From: Clostridium_AD sp050717545
Lineage (GTDB): Bacteria > Bacillota > Clostridia > Clostridiales > Clostridiaceae
Assembly (NCBI RefSeq): GCF_050717545.1
Contig: NZ_JBOITN010000019.1
Span: forward strand, 62,001 to 126,000
Direction of reading: 5' to 3'
DNA length: 64,000 nt
This document shows, in pieces, positions 42,178 through 51,536 of this stretch; within the stretch, counting starts at the first letter, position 1; each line of letters starts with the position of its first letter. The notes under the pieces are model-generated. The model saw only the letters and a program-made list of their open reading frames with translations, was not told the DNA's origin and ran no database searches. Position numbers and translations under genes: made by a program.

Positions 42178-43422
42178 ATGGAAAGCATAAAGGAAGAGAA
42201 AAAACTTCTTATGTATACTTATCTTTTAAGTATAGTTTTATTTTTTAATTTATTTTTTGTAGGGGAGAATGGGCTTGATAAAGGTGCATTAATAATGGGG
42301 GGTATAATATGCTTCATTTTTGCATATTCTCATTTCATTATAAGAAGATTTTTCCCAGATGGTGATAAATACATATTGCTATTTTCAAATGTTTTGGCAG
42401 TTATAGGCATGGGAATGATATATAGGTTGGATTCGGCTATGGCCCTAAAACAACTTATATGGTATACCGTTGGAATTGCAACATTCATTTTAGTAGTAGT
42501 ACTTATGCCAAGTCTATCTAAGTTTTCAAAGTACAAATATTTCTATTTGATATGTACAATTATACTTATGTCTATGGGAAGTATATTCGGGAAAGAAGTT
42601 AACGGAGCGAAAAACTGGATAAGTATAGCTGGGGTTACTTTTCAACCAACAGAATTCGGTAAATTATCTTTGGTGGCATATTTGGCATCATCATTACAGG
42701 ATTACGGAGAAAACTTCAAAGGGAAAGCAGAATTATTAAAAATAAAGGCCTTAATTGAACCTGGAATTGTGGTTATGGTATCTCTTGGATTTATGGTTAT
42801 TCAAAAGGATTTAGGATCAGCACTTATATTTTTTGCTATTTCAATAACGATGTTATATATTGCTACTTCAAATTTTAAATATATATTAGTATGTTTAGGA
42901 CTTTTCATTATAGGGGGATTAATAAGTTATAAACTTTATGAGCATGTTCAATTAAGGTTTATGATTTGGGGTGACCCGTGGAAATATGGTTATAAAGAAG
43001 GACATCAGGTGGTGCAATCTTTAATTTCTATAGCGTCAGGGGGCCTTTTTGGAACAGGTCTTGGGCTTGGATATCCTAAAATGGTACCTGTACGTGAGTC
43101 AGATTTTATATTTTCAGCTATTTCTGAGGAGATGGGACTTCTTACTGGTTTTGCTATACTAATTTTATATTTTTTAATGTTTTATAGATGTATGAGAGTG
43201 CCAATTTACAGCAAGGATAACTTTACAAGGCTCCTGGCAGTTGGATACAGCACAATGATAGCGGCTCAAGCTTTGGTTATAGTAGGCGGAGTAGTTGGGG
43301 CTATACCATTAACGGGAATTACACTACCACTGGTTAGTTACGGAGGAAGTTCTATGATAATAACTTTCTTTTCGCTAGGTGTACTTCAAAAAATTTCGGA
43401 GGACGGTCAAAGTTATGAATGA
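42178..43422 (+). CDS. FtsW/RodA/SpoVE-family SEDS glycosyltransferase
   Basis: A 414-residue protein with about ten membrane helices that polymerises lipid II into glycan strands. Family marks are the early AKNWISIAGVTFQPTEFGKL, FQLTxx-like VQSLISIASGGLFGTGLGLG, RESDFIFSAISEEMGL and near the end GGSSMIITFFSLGVL. It overlaps the start of the penicillin-binding protein gene by eight bases, the usual pairing of a SEDS polymerase with its transpeptidase. Which of FtsW, RodA or SpoVE it is cannot be settled by reading; the FHA-PBP context suggests a vegetative or sporulation-specific pair. GAGGTG precedes the ATG. Confidence 0.93.
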   Translation: MESIKEEKKLLMYTYLLSIVLFFNLFFVGENGLDKGALIMGGIICFIFAYSHFIIRRFFPDGDKYILLFSNVLAVIGMGMIYRLDSAMALKQLIWYTVGIATFILVVVLMPSLSKFSKYKYFYLICTIILMSMGSIFGKEVNGAKNWISIAGVTFQPTEFGKLSLVAYLASSLQDYGENFKGKAELLKIKALIEPGIVVMVSLGFMVIQKDLGSALIFFAISITMLYIATSNFKYILVCLGLFIIGGLISYKLYEHVQLRFMIWGDPWKYGYKEGHQVVQSLISIASGGLFGTGLGLGYPKMVPVRESDFIFSAISEEMGLLTGFAILILYFLMFYRCMRVPIYSKDNFTRLLAVGYSTMIAAQALVIVGGVVGAIPLTGITLPLVSYGGSSMIITFFSLGVLQKISEDGQSYE

Positions 43423-44845
43423 TTTCGTAAATAATATAAAAAAGGTTATGTTGGTGTTTTTAATACTTTTTATCGCTTTAATTTCATATATAACTTATTC
43501 ATTCATGTTTAGAAGCGAAACAACTTTAGCCAGTACATTTAATAAAAGGCTTTGGGCAGAGAGAAATAAGGTATTAAGAGGAACAATTTACGATAAAGAT
43601 ATGAATGCTTTAACGGAAAGTACGAAAATAAGTGAAACATCACAAAAATTGAAATATTTGCAAGGTGCAGCTTTTTCACATGCTATAGGTTATATGGACC
43701 CTATATATGGGCTTGCTGGTCTTGAAAAAAAATATGATGCTGAGCTTATGGATTCTGGGGAATCAGCAATTTCAAAGTTAGTTTTCTTTAATCAAGATAC
43801 TGAGGAAAAAATAGGAAATGGATTAAGAACTACACTTGATTCAAAACTTCAATTAAAAGCATATGAACTTTTAAAACAAACGAACCATAAAGGGGCAATA
43901 GTGGCCCTTAATCCTAAAACTGGGGAAGTTTTAGCGATGGTCTCTAACCCATCTTATGATCCGAATAATTTAAAAAAAGATATGAAAGGTTTAAATACAA
44001 ATAATGATGTTCCACTTCTTAATAGGGCTGTATCAGGTTTATATCCGCCGGGATCTATATTTAAAACTATAACGGCAGTAAGTGCTTTAGAAAACATTGA
44101 AGGTGTTTATAATAAGGGATTTACTGATAATGGTAAACTAGTGGTAAATGGAACACAACTTTTAAGGAATTACGATGGTGAAGTTTTTGGAAAAATAGAC
44201 TTTAAGAAGGCTTATGTGCATTCTAGTAATGTATTTTTTGGGTCCCTAGGTATTGATTTGGGTAATAAAGCGCTAAGGGATACTGCAGAAAAATTTTATT
44301 TTAATAAGGATATAAATGCAACAGGGATGACAATAGACCATAGTCAATTTCCAACTTATAAAAGTAATGAAAAAGGTAACATAGCTCAAAGTGCTATAGG
44401 TCAAGCTGCGGTTTTAGCTACTCCAATGGAAATGGCATTAGTTGCAAGTAGTGTTGCTAATAACGGTATTATGATGGAACCAATGCTTGTTAAAGAAATA
44501 TTAAATAGCAAGGGTAAATCACTCGCGGTGACTGCGCCTAAACAATTAGGAAAAGTAATGACTCCTGAAACATCGAGCACCATGAAGGAGTTAATGAGAG
44601 GCGTAGTAACTGGTGGTACAGGCGGAAATGCTGCGGCTAATGGCATTGAGGTTAGTGGGAAAACAGGAACTGCGGACCATAAAGCAGATGCTAGCACGCA
44701 AACAGCTGCTCATTCATGGTTTATAGGATTTGCACCTTATGATAATCCTACAATTGCCATAGCGGTAATTGTAGAAGAAGGTGGAACTGGCGGTGGGAAA
44801 GCTGCCAAAATAACTGGGAAACTAATTGAAAATTATTTAAAATAA
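43415..44845 (+). CDS. Class B penicillin-binding protein (PbpA-like transpeptidase)
   Basis: A 476-residue transpeptidase. A short cytoplasmic end and a membrane anchor (about 11-33) precede a compact N-terminal domain, then the catalytic domain. The SxxK motif is in YPPGSIFKTITA, SSN follows in AYVHSSNVFFG, and KTG is in VSGKTGTADHK. It cross-links glycan strands made by the SEDS protein encoded just upstream (8-base overlap). Its short N-terminal domain fits the PbpA/PBP2A type rather than a full FtsI. I chose the ATG at 43415, where the family starts. Confidence 0.92.
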   Translation: MNDFVNNIKKVMLVFLILFIALISYITYSFMFRSETTLASTFNKRLWAERNKVLRGTIYDKDMNALTESTKISETSQKLKYLQGAAFSHAIGYMDPIYGLAGLEKKYDAELMDSGESAISKLVFFNQDTEEKIGNGLRTTLDSKLQLKAYELLKQTNHKGAIVALNPKTGEVLAMVSNPSYDPNNLKKDMKGLNTNNDVPLLNRAVSGLYPPGSIFKTITAVSALENIEGVYNKGFTDNGKLVVNGTQLLRNYDGEVFGKIDFKKAYVHSSNVFFGSLGIDLGNKALRDTAEKFYFNKDINATGMTIDHSQFPTYKSNEKGNIAQSAIGQAAVLATPMEMALVASSVANNGIMMEPMLVKEILNSKGKSLAVTAPKQLGKVMTPETSSTMKELMRGVVTGGTGGNAAANGIEVSGKTGTADHKADASTQTAAHSWFIGFAPYDNPTIAIAVIVEEGGTGGGKAAKITGKLIENYLK

Positions 44846-44885
44846 AAGCATATAAATAAGGGAATAGGTATTGAATGGTAATATT

Positions 44886-44928
44886 ATAAAGTCAAATATT
44901 GTTACAATATTTGACTTTATATTATTTT
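44886..44928 (+). terminator. Intrinsic terminator
   Basis: ATAAAGTCAAATATTG pairs perfectly with CAATATTTGACTTTAT over a TTA loop, followed by ATTATTTT. It ends the FHA-SEDS-PBP operon. Confidence 0.85.
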
Positions 44929-45079
44929 ATGACATATTGCCCAGGAAATTTTATTATAAAGGTAGACTTGTGACTGTATATGTTTAACATTATCGAAGAT
45001 GAAAAAAAGCTCTGATAAAGGTGAATAACATTGAAGATAATGAACAAATTTGGAGCTAATTAAAGGGGGGTGAGTTATT

Positions 45080-46945
45080 GTGTTTGATTTTGAATATCAA
45101 CTAAAGATGCTTCCAGGCGAGCCTGGAGTATATCTTATGAGAAATAATCTTGGTGAAATAATATATGTTGGAAAGGCTAAAATATTAAAAAATAGAGTAA
45201 GACAATACTTTAAAAACTCGAAAAATCATTCTGTAAAAGTTTTGGCTATGGTTAAAAACATATCTGAGTTTGAATATATAGTTACGGATTCGGAAATGGA
45301 GGCTTTAATCCTGGAATGTAATCTTATTAAAAAATATAGTCCGAGATACAATATTTTGCTTAAGGACGATAAGCACTACCCCTTTATAAAGATAACTATA
45401 AATGAGGAGTTTCCAAGGGTTTTTGTAACTCGTAACATAGCAAATGATGGATGCAAGTATTTTGGACCTTATACAGATTCGGCAGCGGTTTATAGTACTA
45501 TTGAACTTATAAAACAAGTATTCCCGGTTAGAACATGTAGAAGAACTATTAAAGAGGGGTCACTGCCAGCTAGACCTTGTCTTAATTATCATATTGGGTT
45601 ATGTAAAGCGCCATGCGCAGGATATATTAATAAACAGGAGTATGGGGAAATAATAAAGGGTATAATAGAGCTTCTTACTGGAAAAGATAAAATTATAAAA
45701 GATGATTTAAAAAAGAAGATGGAGAAATCGTCCCAATTATTAGAATTTGAAAAAGCAGCAATGTTTCGTGACAAAATAATGGCTATAGATAAGATAAATG
45801 AGAAGCAAAAGATTGTTATTGGAAATTGTGAAAATGAAGATTTTATCAATATGTATGTGGATGAAAAAGATGTTTGTATTCAAGTGTTTTTCCTTCGAGA
45901 TGGTATGATAGTAGGGCGTGAACATTTCATTTTAAATGACGAAGCGGATCAGGTAGGATATGAACTTATTGAAGAATTTATTAAGAGATTTTATGGGTCT
46001 GCTACATTTGTTCCCAAAACAATATATGTACCATTTATAAATGACGTAGAGATTTTAGAGCAGTGGCTTAGTGCAAGGAAAGAATCAAAAGTAATTATTA
46101 AGGTTCCTAAGATGGGAGAAAAGAAAAAGACATTAGATATGGTTCAAAATAATGCTAAGATAACCCTTGAGAATTTTAAATTAAAGGACATGCAAGATAA
46201 GGAAGTTCACAAAATAGCGCTTGAGGAAATTGTAGAATTATTGGAGCTTGATGAAGTGCCCGAGAGGATAGAATCCTATGATATTTCAAATATAATGGGT
46301 GTGGATTCTGTTGGCAGTATGGTTGTTTTTGAAAATGGTAAACCTAAAAGCAGTGATTATAGAAGGTTCAAAATTAAATCGGTAATAGGAGCTAATGATT
46401 ATGATAGTATGCGAGAAATCTTAGAGCGAAGATTTATTCATGGACTAGAAGAAGTGGAAAAAATAAAACAAAGAAATTTAGAATTAAGTAAGGGTAAGTT
46501 TTGTATATTTCCAGATTTAATTTTGATGGATGGTGGGAAAGGACAGGTTAATGTGGCGCTTGAGGTTTTAAACAGCCTTAATATTAATATACCTGTATGT
46601 GGAATGGTTAAGGATGATAAGCACAAAACAAGAGGTTTAATATATAATAATATAGAGATAAATATGAGAAGCAATTCTCAAAGCATGCATCTAATTACAA
46701 GAATACAAGATGAAGTTCATAGATTTGCTATTACTTATCATAGAACGTTAAGAGATAAAAGAACTTTATATTCAATACTAGACAATATACCCAATATAGG
46801 GGAAAAGAGAAGAAGAGAGTTACTTAAAAAATTTGGTAGCATTGATAATATTAAAAAGGCAAGTAAGGTTGAACTAATGGAGACCCCATCCATAGATAGT
46901 AAGGCCGCACAAAACGTTATAGAATATTTTAAGAGTAGTAAATAG
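45080..46945 (+). CDS. uvrC: Excinuclease ABC subunit UvrC
   Basis: The 621-residue dual nuclease of nucleotide excision repair. The N-terminal GIY-YIG domain (about 8-90) starts LPGEPGVYLM and has IIYVGKAKILKNRVRQYF. Cysteines in CRR..RPCLNYHIGLCKAPCAG follow, then a UVR motif (about 200-235) that binds UvrB. The RNase H-like nuclease domain has SYDISNIMGVDSVGSMVVF and PDLILMDGGKGQVN, and the end is helix-hairpin-helix. The start is a GTG after AAAGGGGGGTGAG. That G-rich site could pair with the C-rich small RNA. No SOS box or clear terminator was seen next to it. Confidence 0.97.
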   Translation: MFDFEYQLKMLPGEPGVYLMRNNLGEIIYVGKAKILKNRVRQYFKNSKNHSVKVLAMVKNISEFEYIVTDSEMEALILECNLIKKYSPRYNILLKDDKHYPFIKITINEEFPRVFVTRNIANDGCKYFGPYTDSAAVYSTIELIKQVFPVRTCRRTIKEGSLPARPCLNYHIGLCKAPCAGYINKQEYGEIIKGIIELLTGKDKIIKDDLKKKMEKSSQLLEFEKAAMFRDKIMAIDKINEKQKIVIGNCENEDFINMYVDEKDVCIQVFFLRDGMIVGREHFILNDEADQVGYELIEEFIKRFYGSATFVPKTIYVPFINDVEILEQWLSARKESKVIIKVPKMGEKKKTLDMVQNNAKITLENFKLKDMQDKEVHKIALEEIVELLELDEVPERIESYDISNIMGVDSVGSMVVFENGKPKSSDYRRFKIKSVIGANDYDSMREILERRFIHGLEEVEKIKQRNLELSKGKFCIFPDLILMDGGKGQVNVALEVLNSLNINIPVCGMVKDDKHKTRGLIYNNIEINMRSNSQSMHLITRIQDEVHRFAITYHRTLRDKRTLYSILDNIPNIGEKRRRELLKKFGSIDNIKKASKVELMETPSIDSKAAQNVIEYFKSSK

Positions 46946-47122
46946 TGGGAAAATACCTGCATAAAATATGTCAAAGAGATTAATAATGGATTATTAACAG
47001 TTTAAAATGTTGAAATATTTTAATAAAAAGGTTAAACTATAATAACTATGACTTCCATAACCTAGTAATATGAGACGCCATATGGAAGAATATAAATACT
47101 TAATACGTTCAAGGAGTAGAAT

Positions 47123-48058
47123 ATGATGAGATATGCGACGATAATTAAACAAATAAATAAAGTAACTGCAAAAGAAAATATAAAGATAGATGAACTAATG
47201 GAAAAACATACTTCATTCAAGGTAGGGGGACCTGCTGACATTTTAGTGACACCAGAAAGTGTTATAGAAGTTCAGTCAATAGTTAAAATATGTAAAGAAA
47301 ATGATGTTGATTATTATTTGATTGGAAATGGTTCTAATTTACTTGTTCGTGATGGTGGAATTCGAGGTATTGTTGTAAAACTATGTAAACTTAACCAAAT
47401 TAATGTAGACGGAAACAGGATAACAGCACAAAGTGGAGCTAGTTTATATGATGTTACAATGGTTGCATTATCTAAGGGACTTAAAGGTGTTGAATTTGCA
47501 AATGGTATTCCAGGTAGTATAGGCGGAGCGGCAGCAATGAATGCAGGAGCATATAATGGTGAAATGTCTATGGTTCTTGAGAGTACATTAGTTATTGATA
47601 ATAATGGTGAATTATTAATTTTAACTAAAGATGAGATGGAACTTTCTTATAGGAGTAGTGCAGTTCTAAAATACGGATATACAGTAATAAGTGTTACTCT
47701 GAGACTTGAAGAAGGTGACAGAGAAGTTATAAAAGCAAGGATGGATGACCTTGCTAAAAAAAGAAGTGATAAACAACCTTTAGAATATGCATCAGCAGGA
47801 AGTACATTTAAAAGGCCAGAAGGTCATTATGCAAGTGTACTTATACAAGAGTGTAATTTAAAAGGAACATGTGTTGGTGATGCGGAGGTGTCCCAGAAAC
47901 ATTCTGGTTTTATCATTAATAAAAAGAATGCCAGTGCAAAGGACATTTTAGATCTTATAAATCTTGTTCAACGTCAAGTAGAAGAGAAATTTGGTGTACA
48001 ACTTAGTACCGAAGTAAAAATTTTGGGAGAAGACTTGTTATTGGCTAAAGAGGCTTAA
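47123..48058 (+). CDS. murB: UDP-N-acetylmuramate dehydrogenase MurB
   Basis: The 311-residue FAD enzyme that reduces UDP-GlcNAc-enolpyruvate to UDP-MurNAc, an early step in peptidoglycan synthesis. FAD-binding marks are HTSFKVGGPADIL, YLIGNGSNLLVRDGGI and ANGIPGSIGGAAAMNAGAYN. Catalytic Ser lies in ASAGSTFKRP and the late Glu in LSTEVKILGED. It is the type IIb form usual in Firmicutes (short, with no extra loop). AAGGAG precedes the ATG. Its stop codon is the first three bases of a 21-base tandem repeat. Confidence 0.97.
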   Translation: MMRYATIIKQINKVTAKENIKIDELMEKHTSFKVGGPADILVTPESVIEVQSIVKICKENDVDYYLIGNGSNLLVRDGGIRGIVVKLCKLNQINVDGNRITAQSGASLYDVTMVALSKGLKGVEFANGIPGSIGGAAAMNAGAYNGEMSMVLESTLVIDNNGELLILTKDEMELSYRSSAVLKYGYTVISVTLRLEEGDREVIKARMDDLAKKRSDKQPLEYASAGSTFKRPEGHYASVLIQECNLKGTCVGDAEVSQKHSGFIINKKNASAKDILDLINLVQRQVEEKFGVQLSTEVKILGEDLLLAKEA

Positions 48059-48118
48059 TCATCACCTTTAGTGCTGTAATCATCACCTTTAGTGCTGTAA
48101 TCATCACTTTCGGTGCTG
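48056..48118. repeat. Three 21-base tandem repeats after murB
   Basis: The unit TAATCATCACCTTTAGTGCTG occurs twice exactly (48056-48076 and 48077-48097) and once with three changes (48098-48118). A decayed piece follows (CAACATCATTGG). The first unit starts with the murB stop. Each unit has a CAC/GTG mini-palindrome. It is a short variable-number-type array, not a CRISPR. Confidence 0.85.
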
Positions 48119-48161
48119 CAACATCATTGGCAAACTAAAATTTATATAAAAGTATGGACTC

Positions 48162-48199
48162 AAAATGCATAACAAGTTTATTTGTTATGCATTTTTTTT
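48162..48199 (+). terminator. Intrinsic terminator of murB
   Basis: AATGCATAACAA pairs with TTGTTATGCATT over a six-base loop and eight T follow. Confidence 0.9.
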
Positions 48200-48345
48200 G
48201 TTAATGCACATCTATAAATATTGCTTAATGTGTTATAATAAAAGTGAAACTTATTAGTATAAAAGGTTGAAAAACATTTAAAAAGAACATATTAGAGATA
48301 TTAAACATATTTATAAAGATAGAGAATGAAAAAGGGGGGCTTTTA

Positions 48346-49230
48346 ATGAGATTTGTTATATTAACAGGGTTATCCGGTGCCGGAAAAACACAAGCTGTGC
48401 GAAATCTTGAAGATTTAGGATTTTTTTGTGTGGACAATTTGCCACCTGTATTAATTCCAAAATTTGCGGAGGCATGTTATAAATCCAACGGGAATATAGA
48501 TAGGATTGCTTTAGTTATAGATATTAGAAGTGGAAAGTTTTTTGACGATTTATTTGAAAGCTTATCATACCTAAAAGAACAAGGATATGAGTATGAAATT
48601 CTATTTTTAGAGGCTTCAGATAAAGCACTTATCAAAAGATATAAGGAGTCAAGAAGAAAACATCCACTTGCACCAGAGGGAAGAGTCTTAAATGGAATAG
48701 ATACTGAAAGGCGAAAACTTAAGGATGTACGTGAACGCGCTGATCATATAATAAATACTACTAGGCTCTCAGCAAGGGAACTTACAGTAGAAATAAATAA
48801 TATTTATGGTGAGGAAGGTCAAATAGAAACAGAAATTGTTATAACTGTGCTTTCTTTTGGGTTTAAATATGGAATACCTATGGATTCAGATCTGGTATTT
48901 GACGTTAGATTTTTGCCGAATCCATATTATATTCCAGAGCTTAAGCCGTATTCGGGTAATGATAAACTTGTTCGAGATTATGTGTTAGAATTTGAGGGTA
49001 CTAAGGTATTTATAGATAAGCTTAAAGAGATGTTACTTTTTCTAATTCCAAATTACAAGACAGAAGGTAAAAGACAACTCATAGTTTCTATAGGCTGCAC
49101 AGGGGGAAGACACAGATCTGTGGCAATATCTAATAGAATTCATGAAATACTCAAACAAAATGGGTACAATGTAAATATAGATCACAGAGATGTAAATGAA
49201 GATGTGACTAGAAGCGATATTAAACTATGA
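48346..49230 (+). CDS. rapZ: RNase adapter RapZ (YvcJ-type nucleotide-binding protein)
   Basis: A 294-residue P-loop protein: GLSGAGKTQAVRNLEDLGFF (Walker A at about 6-13), VDNLPPVL, LFLEASDKALIKRYKESRRKHPL and the C-terminal GCTGGRHRSVAISNRI. The E. coli protein controls GlcN-6-P synthesis through small RNAs; in Firmicutes (YvcJ) it is linked to competence and metabolism. It overlaps yvcK by four bases (ATGA) and leads the conserved rapZ-yvcK-whiA cluster. Its ribosome binding site AAAGGGGGG is unusually G-rich and could be a target of C-rich small RNAs. Confidence 0.96.
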   Translation: MRFVILTGLSGAGKTQAVRNLEDLGFFCVDNLPPVLIPKFAEACYKSNGNIDRIALVIDIRSGKFFDDLFESLSYLKEQGYEYEILFLEASDKALIKRYKESRRKHPLAPEGRVLNGIDTERRKLKDVRERADHIINTTRLSARELTVEINNIYGEEGQIETEIVITVLSFGFKYGIPMDSDLVFDVRFLPNPYYIPELKPYSGNDKLVRDYVLEFEGTKVFIDKLKEMLLFLIPNYKTEGKRQLIVSIGCTGGRHRSVAISNRIHEILKQNGYNVNIDHRDVNEDVTRSDIKL

Positions 49231-50558
49231 TGCCCAGTAATTTGCTTACGCCTGGAATTAATTTAAAAAGGTGGATTATTTTAGGCATTCTAGGTACCTC
49301 CGTTTTAGCCTTTGGAATTCTTAAACTTATAAATAATGAAAATCTTACAATAAGTAGTGTAGGATTTTTAATATTTATTATATTGATAGGTGCAGTGCTT
49401 GTATATATAGCAATAATTAAAATTATTAAGTTTTTTGTCCTACTAATAAATACTGGAAGTATGGACGTAGATATAAATTCTAAAAAATTAGGGGATTTAA
49501 TATATGAAAAAAGGGTGCTTTTAAGAGGGCCTAAAATTGTAGTTATTGGAGGCGGAACTGGTTTATCAACTATGCTCCGTGGGCTTAAAAAATATACAAA
49601 CAATATAACTGCAATAGTAACGGTTGCGGATGATGGCGGTGGATCAGGAGTTTTAAGAGAAGATTTGGGTATTCTTCCACCTGGTGATATTAGAAATTGT
49701 ATTTTAGCGTTAGCTGATACTGAACCGTTAATGGAAGAGTTATTGCAGTATAGATTTAAAGATGGGCGGCTTAAAGATCAAAGTTTTGGTAATTTGTTTT
49801 TAGCTGCAATGGATGGGATTTCAAATAATTTTGAAGAAGCTGTGCACAAAATGAGCTCAGTTTTAGCAGTAACGGGAAAAGTTATCCCTGTTACTTTAGA
49901 TAATATGACTTTAAAGGCAAAACTTAAAAATGGTAAAATTATTGATGGAGAATCAAATATTCCTACAGGCGTAATTGAAAATGATAGTGCTATAGATGAG
50001 GTTTTTATAGAACCTAAAGATGCTAGAGCCATTAAGGAAGCTTTAACTTCTATAAATGAAGCGGATGCAATAGTCCTAGGGCCAGGTAGTCTTTATACTA
50101 GTATTATCCCAAATTTATTAGTAAAGGATATAAAAAATTCATTGTGTAAAACAAAAGCTATAAGAATTTATGTTTCAAACATAATGACGCAACCTGGTGA
50201 GTCGGACAACTATAGTGTTGAAGACCACATAAAGGCTATTAATAAACATACTAGATGCAAAGTTATTGACTATGTGGTGGTAAACACAGGGGAAATAAGT
50301 AGTGAACTTAAGCAAAAATATAATAATGATAATTCTAAGTTAGTAAGTATAAATGAGTCCTTAGTTAAAAAACAAGGCATTGGAATAATTAAAAGTGATT
50401 TTGTTAAAATTGGAAAAGGATATGTAAGACATGATGCAGATAAACTTGCATCAACCTTAGTTGAAACAATTATGGAGAAAAAATTATTAAACGATAAAAA
50501 GAAAATAGTTGAATACTTTTATTTATCACAAAGGCTTAAAGAAAATAAAAATAAATAA
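49227..50558 (+). CDS. yvcK: Gluconeogenesis factor YvcK (CofD-like), membrane-anchored form
   Basis: A 443-residue protein. Two N-terminal membrane helices (about 17-35 and 43-70) precede the YvcK/CofD-like domain, which starts IVVIGGGTGLSTMLRGLKKY at about 108 and has TVADDGGGSGVLREDLGILP and LPPGDIRNCILALAD. YvcK binds UDP-sugars and affects cell shape and carbon use in Firmicutes. The extra membrane part is seen in clostridial forms but not in the shorter Bacillus protein. Its start overlaps the rapZ stop. Confidence 0.95.
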   Translation: MMPSNLLTPGINLKRWIILGILGTSVLAFGILKLINNENLTISSVGFLIFIILIGAVLVYIAIIKIIKFFVLLINTGSMDVDINSKKLGDLIYEKRVLLRGPKIVVIGGGTGLSTMLRGLKKYTNNITAIVTVADDGGGSGVLREDLGILPPGDIRNCILALADTEPLMEELLQYRFKDGRLKDQSFGNLFLAAMDGISNNFEEAVHKMSSVLAVTGKVIPVTLDNMTLKAKLKNGKIIDGESNIPTGVIENDSAIDEVFIEPKDARAIKEALTSINEADAIVLGPGSLYTSIIPNLLVKDIKNSLCKTKAIRIYVSNIMTQPGESDNYSVEDHIKAINKHTRCKVIDYVVVNTGEISSELKQKYNNDNSKLVSINESLVKKQGIGIIKSDFVKIGKGYVRHDADKLASTLVETIMEKKLLNDKKKIVEYFYLSQRLKENKNK

Positions 50559-50578
50559 ATGCAATGAGGAGTAAAACA

Positions 50579-51529
50579 ATGTCATTTTCGTCTAAGGTTA
50601 AAAATGAAATTTGTAGATTTACAGATATGAGCAAGAAAGAAGCTATGTCAGAACTAGCTGCTATTATGAAGGTTAGTGGAACTATTGGACTTGGATCAAA
50701 CAAACAAATAAATTTTCAAATAACAACTGAAAATCCTGCAATAGCAAGGCTTATATTTAAATTATTAAAGGAACATTTTAGTATTCACGCAAGACTTTTA
50801 GTTAAACGGAGTAATTCTCTTAAGAAAAAGAATGTTTACGTAGTTATAATTACGCATGAAATGGGCGTTAAAGACTTACTAAAACAAGTGGCTGTTCTTG
50901 AGGACGGTAACTTTTTTTCAATAGATTATACTATACCTGAGCGGTTAATTGATGCTGAGGAATGCAAACGTAAATATATAAGAGGTGCCTTTTTAGGTGG
51001 TGGGAGTATTAGTAATCCTGAAAAAAACTACCATGTTGAGTTTGTTACACATGATAGTGATTATGCTGAGGAACTAAAAACACTTATTAATAGTTATGGA
51101 TTACTCTCAAAAATAATTCAGCGAAAAAGTAGTTTCGTAATTTATATTAAAGAGGGTGAGCAAATTGTTGATTTGCTTAATATAATAGGTGCACATAATT
51201 CGTTATTGTTCCTTGAGAACGTAAGAATAATGAAGGAAATGAGAAACAATGTAAATAGGCTTGTAAATTGTGAAACTGCAAATCTTAGTAAAACAGTAAA
51301 TGCCTCAGTAAGACAGGTTGAAAGCATTAAACTTATTCAAGTAGAGCTAGGTTTTCAAAGGCTTCCTAAAAATTTAAGGGAGATAGCAGAGCTTAGACTT
51401 GAATATCCAGACGAATCTTTAAAAGAACTTGGTGCTATACTTGAACCTCCTGTGGGTAAATCTGGTATAAATCATAGATTAAGAAGAATAGAGAAGATTG
51501 CGGAAGAATTAAGAAGCGAAGGAAGGTAA
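50579..51529 (+). CDS. whiA: DNA-binding protein WhiA
   Basis: A 316-residue protein with a LAGLIDADG-like N-terminal domain (SELAAIMKVSGTIGL; RGAFLGGGSISNPEKNYHVEF) and a C-terminal helix-turn-helix of the sigma-70-region-4 type (LKELGAILEPPVGKSGINHRLRR). WhiA regulates division or sporulation in actinobacteria and affects division and chromosome segregation in Bacillus. The ATG at 50579 was chosen after GAGGAG; an earlier in-frame ATG lies in front of that site. It follows yvcK by 20 bases. Confidence 0.96.
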   Translation: MSFSSKVKNEICRFTDMSKKEAMSELAAIMKVSGTIGLGSNKQINFQITTENPAIARLIFKLLKEHFSIHARLLVKRSNSLKKKNVYVVIITHEMGVKDLLKQVAVLEDGNFFSIDYTIPERLIDAEECKRKYIRGAFLGGGSISNPEKNYHVEFVTHDSDYAEELKTLINSYGLLSKIIQRKSSFVIYIKEGEQIVDLLNIIGAHNSLLFLENVRIMKEMRNNVNRLVNCETANLSKTVNASVRQVESIKLIQVELGFQRLPKNLREIAELRLEYPDESLKELGAILEPPVGKSGINHRLRRIEKIAEELRSEGR

Positions 51530-51536
51530 ACATATA

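Noticed and set aside
48056..48118. CRISPR array
   Set aside because: Units are directly abutting without spacers, only three copies exist and no cas genes are near.
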